Origin: Thiopontia sp964551545 | GTDB taxonomy: Bacteria > Pseudomonadota > Gammaproteobacteria > GCF-002020875 | Length of the DNA stretch: 46,749 bases | Direction of reading: 5' to 3' | NCBI GenBank assembly: GCA_964551545.1 | Contig: CAZKCT010000010.1 | Coordinates: forward strand, 1 to 46,749 | Shown here: positions 15,234 through 23,728 of the stretch, in pieces | Layout: each line of letters begins with the position of its first letter | Numbering within the stretch: the stretch's first letter is position 1 | Position numbers and translations under genes: made by a program | The notes under the pieces: generated by a model | Told to the model about the DNA's origin: nothing | The model's input: only the letters and a program-made list of their open reading frames with translations | Database searches by the model: none

Positions 15234-16612
15234 TAGTTCGCCCCAACGACCTCCTGACTTCCTGTAACTGGCACTGTATAGTCATGCGCCAGCTCTTCAC
15301 GATGCCGATCCTCATCAAATGCAACCCCAAGACGGTTACAGACGGTACGCACATCCTTCTCTGCATTCTGCAGACAGCTGGTAGCACCCGGAGATGGCGT
15401 CATATTGAAAATAATGCCATTCCCTGGATCGATCTTCGCCTCTCCCAGCACCAGCTTGCGCGCTTTCTTATCCAATAGCTGTGGACGAATACCGCCAAAG
15501 CGGTTGGCGTAACGCACCTCATCGAAAGTGATCGAGGGGACAATTTTCCGAATCTCTTTCATGAAAAGGTAGCGCTGTAGGGTAGGCACCTCATAGAGCA
15601 AATTTTTCAAGAAATAGTTGCGGATATCTTTCACCTTGAGCAGATCTTTAGCAATAGCCATGACATCTGGGTTGAGACGGAACACCTTGAAGAAGTCGAG
15701 AATACTCTTGTACTGATAACGCTCCAACATCGGTAGCGCTAAAGCCGTGGGACCGAAACGGGTCTTTCCCTCTACCAACAGATCAATGTCTCCATGAACC
15801 GCTGCAAAGGGAAGATTTGGGTTTTGCACAGTATAAACCTTGCCATTCAACAGCTCTGGTGTGAAGTAAAAACTCCCCCCCATTGGCAGCACAGAATAGT
15901 CTAGGCCATGCCCCATCTTATGCGCCATCAATAGGCTATGACCGCCTGCACAGGTAATCACATTCTCCGCCTCAATGGTCCCTTGATTGGTTTTGACCAC
16001 GAAGATATCACCCTTCTCTTCAATCTGCTCTACATGACCGCCTAATTTGAGGTCAATCTCGCAACTGCTCTCTGCCTGTGCTGACTCCACAAAAGATCGG
16101 GCCAAGGCAGCAAAGTCACACGCCACATACTCATTGCGATTACCCATCGCAACCACTGGATCTTTTCTCCAGCGCCCATCCCGCATCATCACCACATAGG
16201 GCTCGATACTAGCGATCTCTCCCATCTCAAACAGTTCCATCCCTTTGTAGTGAGGGGCAAACTCTGTATAACGGCTGCGAATGAAATCACACTCCTTCTC
16301 ACCGACACCCAGTGCCATCTTGGGGTACTTATGTACCAGTGGCGCCGCACCCATGCCCTCTTTTTGTAGCGCATAGTTGACCACCATATCTACCGCTTGC
16401 TTGACATAGAGTGCCTTCTCCAGCGTGTAGTTGGTTTCGATATCTCCCCGGTGCAGGGTCTGGCTGTTATTCCGTCCATGCGAATTGACGTTGGCGAGAT
16501 CATCATTCTTTTCTACCAGAGTCACATGTTTCAACCCGGAGTAGCGCGCTGCGGTATAGAGCAGTGCGCTTCCCGAAACACCTCCACCAATAATCAACAA
16601 CTGTGTCTTCAT
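15233..16612 (-). CDS. mqo: Malate:quinone oxidoreductase, short form
   Basis: Mqo is a peripheral membrane FAD enzyme that oxidises malate to oxaloacetate and reduces quinone, replacing or supplementing NAD-malate dehydrogenase. The FAD dinucleotide fold is LLIIGGGVSGSALLYTAA at the N-terminus. Further matching stretches are NSQTLHRGDIETNYTLEKA and a C-terminal FNMTPSPGATSCLQNAE. It is 459 residues long, closer to the short Helicobacter/Campylobacter type than to the ~548-residue E. coli form. I use ATG 16612; a TTG just before it is in frame. A different FAD-dependent oxidoreductase function cannot be fully excluded, but the TCA operon context supports Mqo. Confidence 0.88.
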   Translation of the reverse strand: MKTQLLIIGGGVSGSALLYTAARYSGLKHVTLVEKNDDLANVNSHGRNNSQTLHRGDIETNYTLEKALYVKQAVDMVVNYALQKEGMGAAPLVHKYPKMALGVGEKECDFIRSRYTEFAPHYKGMELFEMGEIASIEPYVVMMRDGRWRKDPVVAMGNRNEYVACDFAALARSFVESAQAESSCEIDLKLGGHVEQIEEKGDIFVVKTNQGTIEAENVITCAGGHSLLMAHKMGHGLDYSVLPMGGSFYFTPELLNGKVYTVQNPNLPFAAVHGDIDLLVEGKTRFGPTALALPMLERYQYKSILDFFKVFRLNPDVMAIAKDLLKVKDIRNYFLKNLLYEVPTLQRYLFMKEIRKIVPSITFDEVRYANRFGGIRPQLLDKKARKLVLGEAKIDPGNGIIFNMTPSPGATSCLQNAEKDVRTVCNRLGVAFDEDRHREELAHDYTVPVTGSQEVVGAN

Positions 16613-16652
16613 CAATAACCACTCATCTCAATACAATCCACCTGGGCAACGC

Positions 16653-19439
16653 TCACGGCGCCAATCCCAGTGCAGCCTCAACCAGATCCTGCTGCTGCTG
16701 TTTATGGATATGAAAACTACCGACCGCTGGTGCTGCCGAGGCAGGACGCCCGACATTGTGTAGAGATGTGCCCTCTTTCAGCAACATCTGCAACAGCGGA
16801 TGAACCATGAACCAGGCCCCCTGGTTCAGAGGCTCCTCCTGACACCAGACCAGCTGGCCATAATTTGGATAGAGATCCAGCAGACGCTCCAGATCATAGT
16901 GTGGAAATGGATAGAGCTGCTCAACCCGAAGAATGGCCACATGGTTACTGGAGCTGCTACGGCGTTTCTCCAGCAAATCGTAGTAGACCTTCCCGCTACA
17001 GAGCACGATGCGCTCGACCTGCTGTCGATCAAGATCATCCTGTTCATCCATCACCGTCTCGAAATGGCCATCGATCACTTCATTGACACTACTGATACAC
17101 ATGGGGTGACGCAGCAGGCTCTTGGGGGTCATCACTACCAACGGCTTACGATAACGCCGCACCATCTGACGCCGAATCATGTGGAAGGTCTGTGCCGGAG
17201 TGCTCGGCACACAGACCTGGATATTCTCCTGCGCACAGAGCTGTAGATAACGCTCCAGTCGCGCTGAGGAGTGCTCTGGCCCCTGACCATCAAAGCCATG
17301 AGGCAGAAACATCACCAGCCCACTCAGGCGTCCCCATTTTTGCTCACCTGAGGTGATAAATTGATCGATCACCACCTGTGCACCATTGGCAAAATCACCA
17401 AACTGCGCCTCCCAAACCACCAGCGTTTCCGGCTCTGTGGTGGCATATCCATACTCAAAGGCAAGCACTGCCTCTTCGGATAACAGCGAGTCAATCACAT
17501 GGAAGGGTGGCAGCCCCTCTGCCATGTGCTGCAGAGGGGTATAGTCCTCTCCACTCTCCTGATCATGAACCACTGCGTGACGGTGGAAGAAGGTACCGCG
17601 CCCACAATCTTCTCCTGAGATTCGCACTGCATATCCATCTTCCAGCAGCGCTGCATAGGCCAAATTCTCACAGAATCCCCAATCAAGTGGTTGGTCCCCA
17701 ATCGACATCCGCAGACGATCTGCATAAATCCTCGAGACTCGGCCATTCACCTGCAGATGCTCTGGCAAACGGGCCACCGCGCTTCCTAGACGGGTAAAGC
17801 GCTCCTGATCCATCTCACCTGTCACAGGCTCATGCCAGAGCCCATCTCTATATTTGTTCCAGTTCACTGGATGGAGGCGGTTGATATCATCCGGGTGCAG
17901 CAGACTGGGCACGGTCGGCTCTCCATCCTCAAGCCGCTTGCGATACCCCTGAATCATCTGTTCACACTCCCCTTCACTGATGATTCCCGCCTCGATCAGG
18001 CGCTGACAGTAAAGTTCCCGGGTTGTGGGCAACACTCGAATTTTCTTGTACATCATCGGCTGGGTTGCCGCTGGCTCATCGGCCTCATTGTGACCATGGC
18101 GGCGATAGCAGACCATATCGATCACCACATCCTCATGGAAGACCCGACGATACTCAAGCGCCACTTTGGTAATAAAGACAACCGCTTCTGGGTCATCCCC
18201 GTTGACATGGAAAACCGGGGCACCCACCATTTTGGCCACATCACTACAGTAATGCGTGGAACGTGAATCAATCTTGCTGCTGGTGGTAAAACCAATCTGG
18301 TTATTGATGATGATGTGGATGGTTCCGTAGGTACGATATCCACGCGTCTCTGACATATTCAGCGTCTCCATCACCACACCCTGTCCAGCAAAGGCGGCAT
18401 CGCCGTGAATCACTACCGGCAACACCTGATCACCGCCACCTTTACGGCGGTCCTGACGGGCACGCACGCCCCCCTCCACCACCGGACCAACGATCTCCAG
18501 GTGAGAGGGATTGAAGGCAAGCGCCAGGTGAATCGGGCCATGTGGGGTATTGCGGTCACAGGCAAATCCCATGTGGTATTTCACATCACCGGTACGGCCT
18601 CCATGATCCACTGTCCCCTCAAACTCCTTGAAGAGTGAGGCGGGCGCCTTGCCCAGAGTATTGATCAATACATTGAGACGACCACGGTGCGCCATCCCGA
18701 AGACCACCTCCTCAACCCCCATTCCTGCCGAATGGTTGATCAAGGTATCGAGCATTGGAATCAGGCTCTCTCCCCCCTCCAGCGAGAAGCGCTTTTGGCC
18801 CACATATTTATGATGCAGATAACGCTCGAGGGTCTCCGCCTCAGTCAACCCAACCAGTAGATCTTTGCGCTCCTTATCACTCAGGCCCCACTCGCCCGCT
18901 GCAGACTCCAGTCGCTGCTGAATCCAGCGCTTGTTGGCGGTGCTGGTGATGTGCATATATTGCGCGCCGATCGAGCCACAGTAGGTGCGACGCAGCAGTG
19001 CCCGAATCTCTTCCAGAGCCATCTCTTTACTGGAAGCATGCAGTGACCCAACATTGAACTGGCGCGTGAGGTCCTGCTCATCAAAGCGGTGATGCTCCAG
19101 CTTCAGCTCACTGATCGAGAGCTTCTTGGTATGCCCTAGCGGGTTGACCTCTGCCTCGAAGTGACCCAGATAACGGTGCGCATTGATGTACTGCAATACC
19201 CGAACCTGTTTCTGAGACTCTTCTGCAGAGATTTTCGGGCTGTGCTCGCCGCCGCGACGCTGTGAAAAGTGCTGCTTGAACTGCTGGCGGATCTCAGTAT
19301 GACGCCCCTGCTCCTCAATCTCCCCCGAGAGTTGATCAAAATATTGACGCAGCTCTTCCGGAACCGATGCCGGATTTTGCAGATACTGCTCATAAAACAG
19401 CTCTAGATAAGCCGCATTGTTTGCATCATATGTAGACAT
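16653..19439 (-). CDS. sucA: 2-oxoglutarate dehydrogenase E1 component
   Basis: SucA is the thiamine-diphosphate decarboxylase subunit of the 2-oxoglutarate dehydrogenase complex. The N-terminal E2-binding stretch is present (YLELFYEQYLQNPASVPEE). So are the active-site region FGMAHRGRLNVL, the ThDP-binding stretch GDAAFAGQGVVMETLN ... IINNQIGFTTS, and the C-terminal MTPKSLLRHP. The length is 928 residues, as expected. I start at ATG 19439 (STYDANNAAYLELF), behind GGGCAGGAAG; the open frame extends upstream to 19478 without homology. It is the first gene of the minus-strand TCA operon, with mqo 40 bases downstream. Confidence 0.97.
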   Translation of the reverse strand: MSTYDANNAAYLELFYEQYLQNPASVPEELRQYFDQLSGEIEEQGRHTEIRQQFKQHFSQRRGGEHSPKISAEESQKQVRVLQYINAHRYLGHFEAEVNPLGHTKKLSISELKLEHHRFDEQDLTRQFNVGSLHASSKEMALEEIRALLRRTYCGSIGAQYMHITSTANKRWIQQRLESAAGEWGLSDKERKDLLVGLTEAETLERYLHHKYVGQKRFSLEGGESLIPMLDTLINHSAGMGVEEVVFGMAHRGRLNVLINTLGKAPASLFKEFEGTVDHGGRTGDVKYHMGFACDRNTPHGPIHLALAFNPSHLEIVGPVVEGGVRARQDRRKGGGDQVLPVVIHGDAAFAGQGVVMETLNMSETRGYRTYGTIHIIINNQIGFTTSSKIDSRSTHYCSDVAKMVGAPVFHVNGDDPEAVVFITKVALEYRRVFHEDVVIDMVCYRRHGHNEADEPAATQPMMYKKIRVLPTTRELYCQRLIEAGIISEGECEQMIQGYRKRLEDGEPTVPSLLHPDDINRLHPVNWNKYRDGLWHEPVTGEMDQERFTRLGSAVARLPEHLQVNGRVSRIYADRLRMSIGDQPLDWGFCENLAYAALLEDGYAVRISGEDCGRGTFFHRHAVVHDQESGEDYTPLQHMAEGLPPFHVIDSLLSEEAVLAFEYGYATTEPETLVVWEAQFGDFANGAQVVIDQFITSGEQKWGRLSGLVMFLPHGFDGQGPEHSSARLERYLQLCAQENIQVCVPSTPAQTFHMIRRQMVRRYRKPLVVMTPKSLLRHPMCISSVNEVIDGHFETVMDEQDDLDRQQVERIVLCSGKVYYDLLEKRRSSSSNHVAILRVEQLYPFPHYDLERLLDLYPNYGQLVWCQEEPLNQGAWFMVHPLLQMLLKEGTSLHNVGRPASAAPAVGSFHIHKQQQQDLVEAALGLAP

Positions 19440-19487
19440 CTTCCTGCCCTCTCTGCAGTTCACCCCAATTACGACCAATCTTATACG

Positions 19488-19510
19488 TTATGTGTCGACA
19501 ATCATTGTTA
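19488..19510. promoter_or_regulatory. Operator-like repeat, copy 1 (sucA side)
   Basis: This is a 23-base sequence, TTATGTGTCGACAATC followed by A and TTGTTA, repeated with one mismatch at 19573-19595. It holds an 8-bp palindrome TGTCGACA and an imperfect ACAATCATTGT palindrome. It lies over the expected start of transcription of the sucA promoter (-10 at 19510-19515), a position typical of a repressor. TTGTCGACAA-like palindromes are known targets of FadR/GntR-type regulators; the factor here is unknown. Confidence 0.55.
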
Positions 19511-19539
19511 AAATATCTCAAAAATTTGGATAATGTCAA
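19510..19539 (-). promoter_or_regulatory. Predicted sigma-70 promoter of the sucA operon
   Basis: On the minus strand, a perfect TTGACA -35 (19534-19539) and a TATTTT -10 (19510-19515) are separated by 18 bases. This places the start near 19503 and gives a leader of about 60 bases before sucA. Confidence 0.5.
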
Positions 19540-19572
19540 CCAATTACCTTGAAATATTCTCAATGGGTCGTA

Positions 19573-19595
19573 TTATGTGTCGACAATCCTTGTTA
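19573..19595. promoter_or_regulatory. Operator-like repeat, copy 2 (sdh side)
   Basis: This is the second copy of the 23-base repeat, with C instead of A at position 17. It starts 85 bp after copy 1, about eight helical turns, so both copies would face the same side of the helix. Its last six bases are the predicted -35 of the sdh promoter. Confidence 0.55.
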
Positions 19596-19618
19596 TATTA
19601 TGCTGGTATCAATATCAT
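19590..19618 (+). promoter_or_regulatory. Predicted sigma-70 promoter of sdhCDAB-sdhE
   Basis: TTGTTA (19590-19595) and TATCAT (19613-19618) are separated by 17 bases. The leader would run about 240 bases to sdhC. That leader (19625-19863) has no gene. It contains small stem-loops such as TTGGG/CCCAA at 19736-19740/19751-19755 and TGGAG/CTCCA at 19701-19705/19718-19722. No recognised riboswitch was seen. Confidence 0.4.
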
Positions 19619-19863
19619 CAATTCATACAAAAAATGAGCCAACTGGTACAGTGAAGCAACACTATTTTTTACAAAGGGAACCGGCCTCGCTGAAACGCAA
19701 TGGAGGGGGGATACTCACTCCACAAAGGCGAAATATTGGGTCAGTTTCCGCCCAAACAGACTCACGACTCCCCTTGGATCACAGAAAAAATTGATCAACA
19801 ATCAACCACTAGCAGACAGGACTAGAAGTTGGCACCACTTTTGCCAGAATCTATAGGATCGAT

Positions 19864-20280
19864 ATGGAGGAACTGCAGACCATGACCGACTCAACACCCC
19901 CAATAGCTCCTGCACCGGAGCAGCCTCTCTCCCCACACCTCACCGTCTACAAACCACAGCTGACCTCGGTCCTCTCCGTCCTCCATCGCGCCACAGGCTC
20001 ACTACTGGCTATTGGTACAATTCTGGTCTGCTACTGGCTATTGGCCGCCGCCTCTGGCCCGGAATCCTTTGCTAACGCCAAGATGATTTTTGGATCATGG
20101 ATCGGTCAGCTCATCCTCTTTGGCTGGAGCTGGGCCGCGTTCTACCACCTAGGCAACGGCATCCGTCACCTCTGCTGGGATCTCGGCCTTGGACTGGAGC
20201 TCAAGACCGTCTACCGCAGCGGAACCGTGATGTTCATCACCGCACTGCTGCTCACTCTGGTTCTCTGGGGGGTTGCCTAA
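19864..20280 (+). CDS. sdhC: Succinate dehydrogenase cytochrome b556 subunit
   Basis: SdhC is one of two membrane anchors of succinate dehydrogenase and helps bind haem b and ubiquinone. The family signature SPHLTVYKP is near the N-terminus, then SVLHRATG before the first helix. There are three membrane segments, and the haem-ligand His lies in YHLGNGIRHLCWDLG. It is 138 residues from ATG 19864 (AGGA five bases upstream). ATG 19882, preceded by a GGAGG 11 bases away, is an alternative. The stop overlaps the sdhD ATG. Confidence 0.93.
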   Translation: MEELQTMTDSTPPIAPAPEQPLSPHLTVYKPQLTSVLSVLHRATGSLLAIGTILVCYWLLAAASGPESFANAKMIFGSWIGQLILFGWSWAAFYHLGNGIRHLCWDLGLGLELKTVYRSGTVMFITALLLTLVLWGVA

Positions 20281-20615
20281 TGTCTGCTGTCAAACACTGG
20301 AAGTCTCAACGCCTCAGTGCGGTTGCATTGATCCCACTGACACTCTGGCTGCTCTTCTCGGTCGCCACACTCTCCTCATCCGAATATGAGGCAGTACACC
20401 ACTGGCTAACACAGCCGATGACCACCGCCCTGCTGGGGCTCTTTGTCATCATCGCAGGGCACCACGCCTTTTTGGGAGTACAGGTCATTCTGGAAGATTA
20501 TGTGCAGAACCCTCTACGCCGTACTGCGACCATCGCTGTGCGCCTTGGACTACTATTGACCACCGTGCTTTCGGTCTACGCCATCTACCAGATGGCCATA
20601 CCGACCACAGGATAA
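20280..20615 (+). CDS. sdhD: Succinate dehydrogenase hydrophobic anchor subunit
   Basis: SdhD is the second membrane anchor. It is 111 residues with three predicted membrane helices (ALIPLTLWLLFSVATL, ALLGLFVIIAGHHAFLGVQ, AVRLGLLLTTVLSVYAIYQ). The haem-ligand His and quinone-site region match the family motif HAFLGVQVILEDYV. Its ATG overlaps the sdhC stop in TAATG. sdhA follows after 45 bases with a GGAGGAG in the gap. Confidence 0.93.
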   Translation: MSAVKHWKSQRLSAVALIPLTLWLLFSVATLSSSEYEAVHHWLTQPMTTALLGLFVIIAGHHAFLGVQVILEDYVQNPLRRTATIAVRLGLLLTTVLSVYAIYQMAIPTTG

Positions 20616-20660
20616 ACTCAAAACATCCGCAGGAATTGTTGGAGGAGAAACAGAAACCGC

Positions 20661-22448
20661 ATGAACGGATACAACATCGAACACCACACCTATGATGTCG
20701 TCGTTGTGGGTGCCGGCGGCGCCGGACTACGCGCTACCTTCGGCATGGCCGACAAGGGACTCTCGACCGCTTGCGTCACCAAGATCTTTCCTACCCGAAG
20801 CCATACTGTAGCTGCACAAGGAGGGATCTCCGCAGCACTCTCCAACATGGGAGAGGACAAGTGGCAGTGGCATATGTATGACACCGTCAAAGGGGCCGAC
20901 TGGCTGGGTGATCAGGATGCGATTGAATACATGTGCCGAGAAGCAATTCCAGCCGTCCTGGAGCTGGAGCATCAGGGTGTTCCTTTCTCTCGCACCGACG
21001 ATGGCCGTATCTATCAGCGCCCGTTTGGTGGCATGACCACCAACTATGGTGAAGGGGTCGCCGATCGTACCTGTGCCGCAGCTGACCGTACTGGCCACGC
21101 TATTCTCCACACCCTATACCAGCAGTCTCTGAAGCGTAACGCCAAATTCCATATCGAACACTTCGCCACCGATCTGATTATGGATGATGATGGCGTCTGT
21201 CGCGGGGTGATGGCATGGGATCTCGCCACCGGCACGCTACGCATCTTCCACGCACAAACGGTCATTCTCGCCACCGGCGGCTATGGTCGCACCTGGTTCT
21301 CCGCCACCTCTGCACACACCTGTACAGGTGATGGCAACGGAATGGTGATTCGCGCAGGGCTTCCCCTTCAAGATATGGAGTTCACCCAGTTCCACCCCAC
21401 CGGCATCTACGGTGCCGGCTGCCTCATCACCGAAGGAGTTCGTGGTGAAGGGGGTTACCTCACCAATGCAGACAATGAGCGCTTCATGGAGCGCTATGCA
21501 CCCAGTGCCAAGGACCTTGCATCACGAGATGTGGTGAGCCGCGCAATGACCGTAGAGATCAACGAGGGGCGTGGCGTTGGCGATCATAGCGATCATATCC
21601 ATCTTCACCTCGAGCATCTCGGAGAAAAACTGATCCAGGATCGACTCCCGGGTATCGCCGAAAGCGCTCGTATCTTCGCTGGGGTTGACGTCACCCGCGA
21701 ACCAATCCCGGTACTCCCAACCGTGCACTACAACATGGGCGGAATTCCGACCAATCTCCATGGTGAGGTAGTCACTAGCAGTGACGGAAAAAATGACCAA
21801 GTCGTTCCTGGACTGATGGCAATTGGAGAGTGTGCCTGTGTCTCCGTTCACGGAGCCAATCGCCTGGGATCCAACTCCCTGCTCGACATTATCGTCTTTG
21901 GCCGTGCCGCCGCCATCCGCTGTGCAGACACGCTAGAGGTTGGCGCCACACAGCCAGAGATCACCTCGGCGCAAATTGAACCACTGCTGGGCCGCTTTGA
22001 TCGCATTCGCAATGCCAATGGGGGCCACCCAACAGCAGACATTCGTGATCGTATGCAGCGCACCATGCAGAAACATGCCGCAGTATTCCGTACCGAAGAG
22101 ACCATGCAGTCTGGCAAACACCAGCTGGATGCCATCTATGAGAGCTTCAGTGATGTCGCGGTCAGTGACAATGCTATGGTCTGGAACTCGGATCTGATGG
22201 AGACCCTGGAGCTCGATAACATGCTGCAATGTGCTCAATCTTCTCTTCACTGCGCCATTGATCGTAAAGAGAGTCGTGGTGCACATGCTCGTGAAGACTA
22301 TCCAGAGCGCGATGACGAACAGTGGATGAAACATTCCCTCTGCTGGGTAGATCCTGATGGCACCACCCGTTTTGGTAGCCGTCCCGTCCATGAATACACA
22401 CTGACCGACGAGGTTGAGTACATTCCACCCAAGGAGCGTGTCTACTAA
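20661..22448 (+). CDS. sdhA: Succinate dehydrogenase flavoprotein subunit
   Basis: SdhA oxidises succinate to fumarate with covalently bound FAD. The dinucleotide fold is VVVGAGGAGLRA. The FAD-linked His lies in RSHTVAAQGGISAAL, and the catalytic region is present in FHPTGIYGAGCLITEGVRGEGG and REPIPVLPTVHYNMGGIPTN. The C-terminal part ends with a typical KERVY. It is 595 residues, normal for the family. GGAGGAG lies about 14 bases before the ATG. The stop overlaps the sdhB start. The FAD attachment factor sdhE is encoded downstream. Confidence 0.97.
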   Translation: MNGYNIEHHTYDVVVVGAGGAGLRATFGMADKGLSTACVTKIFPTRSHTVAAQGGISAALSNMGEDKWQWHMYDTVKGADWLGDQDAIEYMCREAIPAVLELEHQGVPFSRTDDGRIYQRPFGGMTTNYGEGVADRTCAAADRTGHAILHTLYQQSLKRNAKFHIEHFATDLIMDDDGVCRGVMAWDLATGTLRIFHAQTVILATGGYGRTWFSATSAHTCTGDGNGMVIRAGLPLQDMEFTQFHPTGIYGAGCLITEGVRGEGGYLTNADNERFMERYAPSAKDLASRDVVSRAMTVEINEGRGVGDHSDHIHLHLEHLGEKLIQDRLPGIAESARIFAGVDVTREPIPVLPTVHYNMGGIPTNLHGEVVTSSDGKNDQVVPGLMAIGECACVSVHGANRLGSNSLLDIIVFGRAAAIRCADTLEVGATQPEITSAQIEPLLGRFDRIRNANGGHPTADIRDRMQRTMQKHAAVFRTEETMQSGKHQLDAIYESFSDVAVSDNAMVWNSDLMETLELDNMLQCAQSSLHCAIDRKESRGAHAREDYPERDDEQWMKHSLCWVDPDGTTRFGSRPVHEYTLTDEVEYIPPKERVY

Positions 22449-23227
22449 TGGCTGAATTCAAACTCCCGCCCAACTCCATCATCCAACAGGGCAAGAGCTG
22501 GCCCGCTCCTGAGGGTGCAACCCGTATTCAGCGTCTGCGGATCTACCGTTACAACCCTAATGGGATCGAGAACCCTCGCTGGGATATCTATCAGCTGGAT
22601 GCTGACAACTGCGGCAACATGGTGCTGGATGCGTTACTGAAGATCAAAAATGAGGTCGACCCCGGCCTCACCTTCCGTCGCTCTTGTCGCGAAGGGATCT
22701 GCGGCTCTTGTGCAATGAATATCGGCGGCACCAATACTCTCGCCTGCACCCAGTCCATCGAATCATTCAACGGCAAAGAGATCACCGTCAGTCCACTTCC
22801 GCACATGGGCGTGGTCAAAGACCTGGTCCCAGACATGACCCACTTCTATGCACAGCATGCCTCAGTGCAGCCCTGGATTAAACCGAAAGAGATTCCTGCC
22901 GATGGGCGTGAACAGCGCCAATCTCCAGAGGATCGAAAGAAGCTGGATGGACTCTATGAGTGCATCCTCTGCGCAAGCTGCTCTACCTCCTGCCCCAGCT
23001 ACTGGTGGAACAGTGACCAATTTCTCGGCCCTGCGGTACTGCTACAGAGTTACCGCTGGATTGCAGACAGCCGGGATGGCAATCTGCAGGAGCGACTCGA
23101 CCAGATGGATGACGCCTTCAAACTCTATCGCTGTCACACCATCATGAACTGCACCAATACCTGCCCCAAGGGACTCAATCCCGCCAAGGCCATTGCAGAG
23201 ATCAAGAGAGAGCTGGCACGACGATGA
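22448..23227 (+). CDS. sdhB: Succinate dehydrogenase iron-sulfur subunit
   Basis: SdhB carries electrons from FAD to quinone through three clusters. The [2Fe-2S] ligands are in SCREGICGSCAMNIGG. The ferredoxin-like motifs ECILCASCSTSCPSYWW and CHTIMNCTNTCPKGLNP hold the [4Fe-4S] and [3Fe-4S] ligands. At 259 residues it is about 20 longer than E. coli SdhB, mainly at the N-terminus (KLPPNSIIQQGKSWPAPEG). It overlaps sdhA at the start and sdhE at the end (ATGA). Confidence 0.96.
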   Translation: MAEFKLPPNSIIQQGKSWPAPEGATRIQRLRIYRYNPNGIENPRWDIYQLDADNCGNMVLDALLKIKNEVDPGLTFRRSCREGICGSCAMNIGGTNTLACTQSIESFNGKEITVSPLPHMGVVKDLVPDMTHFYAQHASVQPWIKPKEIPADGREQRQSPEDRKKLDGLYECILCASCSTSCPSYWWNSDQFLGPAVLLQSYRWIADSRDGNLQERLDQMDDAFKLYRCHTIMNCTNTCPKGLNPAKAIAEIKRELARR

Positions 23228-23487
23228 CCCCAGAGAGCGCAACGCTGTCACAACTTAAACTGCGTTGCCGTCGCGGCATGTTGGAATTGGACTTGATCAT
23301 GGAACGGTACTTGATTAACCACTATGCCGATGCCAATCGTGAAGAGCAGGCTCAATTTATTGAGCTGCTAGAGATGCAGGACCCGGAGCTCTATCCATTG
23401 GTCACTGGGGCAATCTCTCCACCAGTCGATATCCAGCCGCTCATTGAGAAGATCACAGCCTCTGGCACTCAATCCTCAGAATCTTGA
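23224..23487 (+). CDS. sdhE: FAD assembly factor SdhE
   Basis: SdhE promotes covalent flavinylation of SdhA. The 87-residue protein has the diagnostic RGxxE motif in CRRGMLELDLIMERYL, then the family stretch REEQAQFIELLEMQDPELYPLVTG. The ATG overlaps the sdhB stop. The last 19 bases overlap the 3' end of the convergent 2-TM gene, so the two transcripts are complementary there. Confidence 0.94.
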   Translation: MTPESATLSQLKLRCRRGMLELDLIMERYLINHYADANREEQAQFIELLEMQDPELYPLVTGAISPPVDIQPLIEKITASGTQSSES

Positions 23488-23726
23488 CTCTTGGTAGAAA
23501 CCCGCAGGTCTGGCAGGTTAGCCTTGCCAATGACATGCAACACAATCCCAACTCCGATCAGAAAGACGACACCAGCCATCATGCTGGCAATGATTGAGTC
23601 CTCTGCTCCTCGATCCCAGCTCTGATCAAAAAATGCCAGCAGCGCTGTCAGCGCCACGGCACCAGCATAGCTCAACAACGCCAATCCATAAGAGATCTTC
23701 TGTCCAAACCCTCGATTTTCTGCCAT
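23469..23726 (-). CDS. Small two-helix membrane protein, unknown function
   Basis: I do not recognise this 85-residue protein. It has a basic N-terminus, two membrane segments (YGLALLSYAGAVALTALLAFF and IIASMMAGVVFLIGVGIVLHVIG), a short loop rich in Asp and Glu, and a polar acidic tail. It starts two bases after the DsbA-family stop and is the last gene of the FNR-box operon, which suggests it works with the upstream membrane protein. Its 3' end overlaps sdhE on the other strand. Confidence 0.7.
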   Translation of the reverse strand: MAENRGFGQKISYGLALLSYAGAVALTALLAFFDQSWDRGAEDSIIASMMAGVVFLIGVGIVLHVIGKANLPDLRVSTKSQDSED

Positions 23727-23728
23727 TT

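Noticed and set aside
19793..19802. TTGATCAA as a second FNR-type site upstream of sdhC
   Set aside because: The two half-sites have no 4-base spacer, so it does not fit the FNR consensus.
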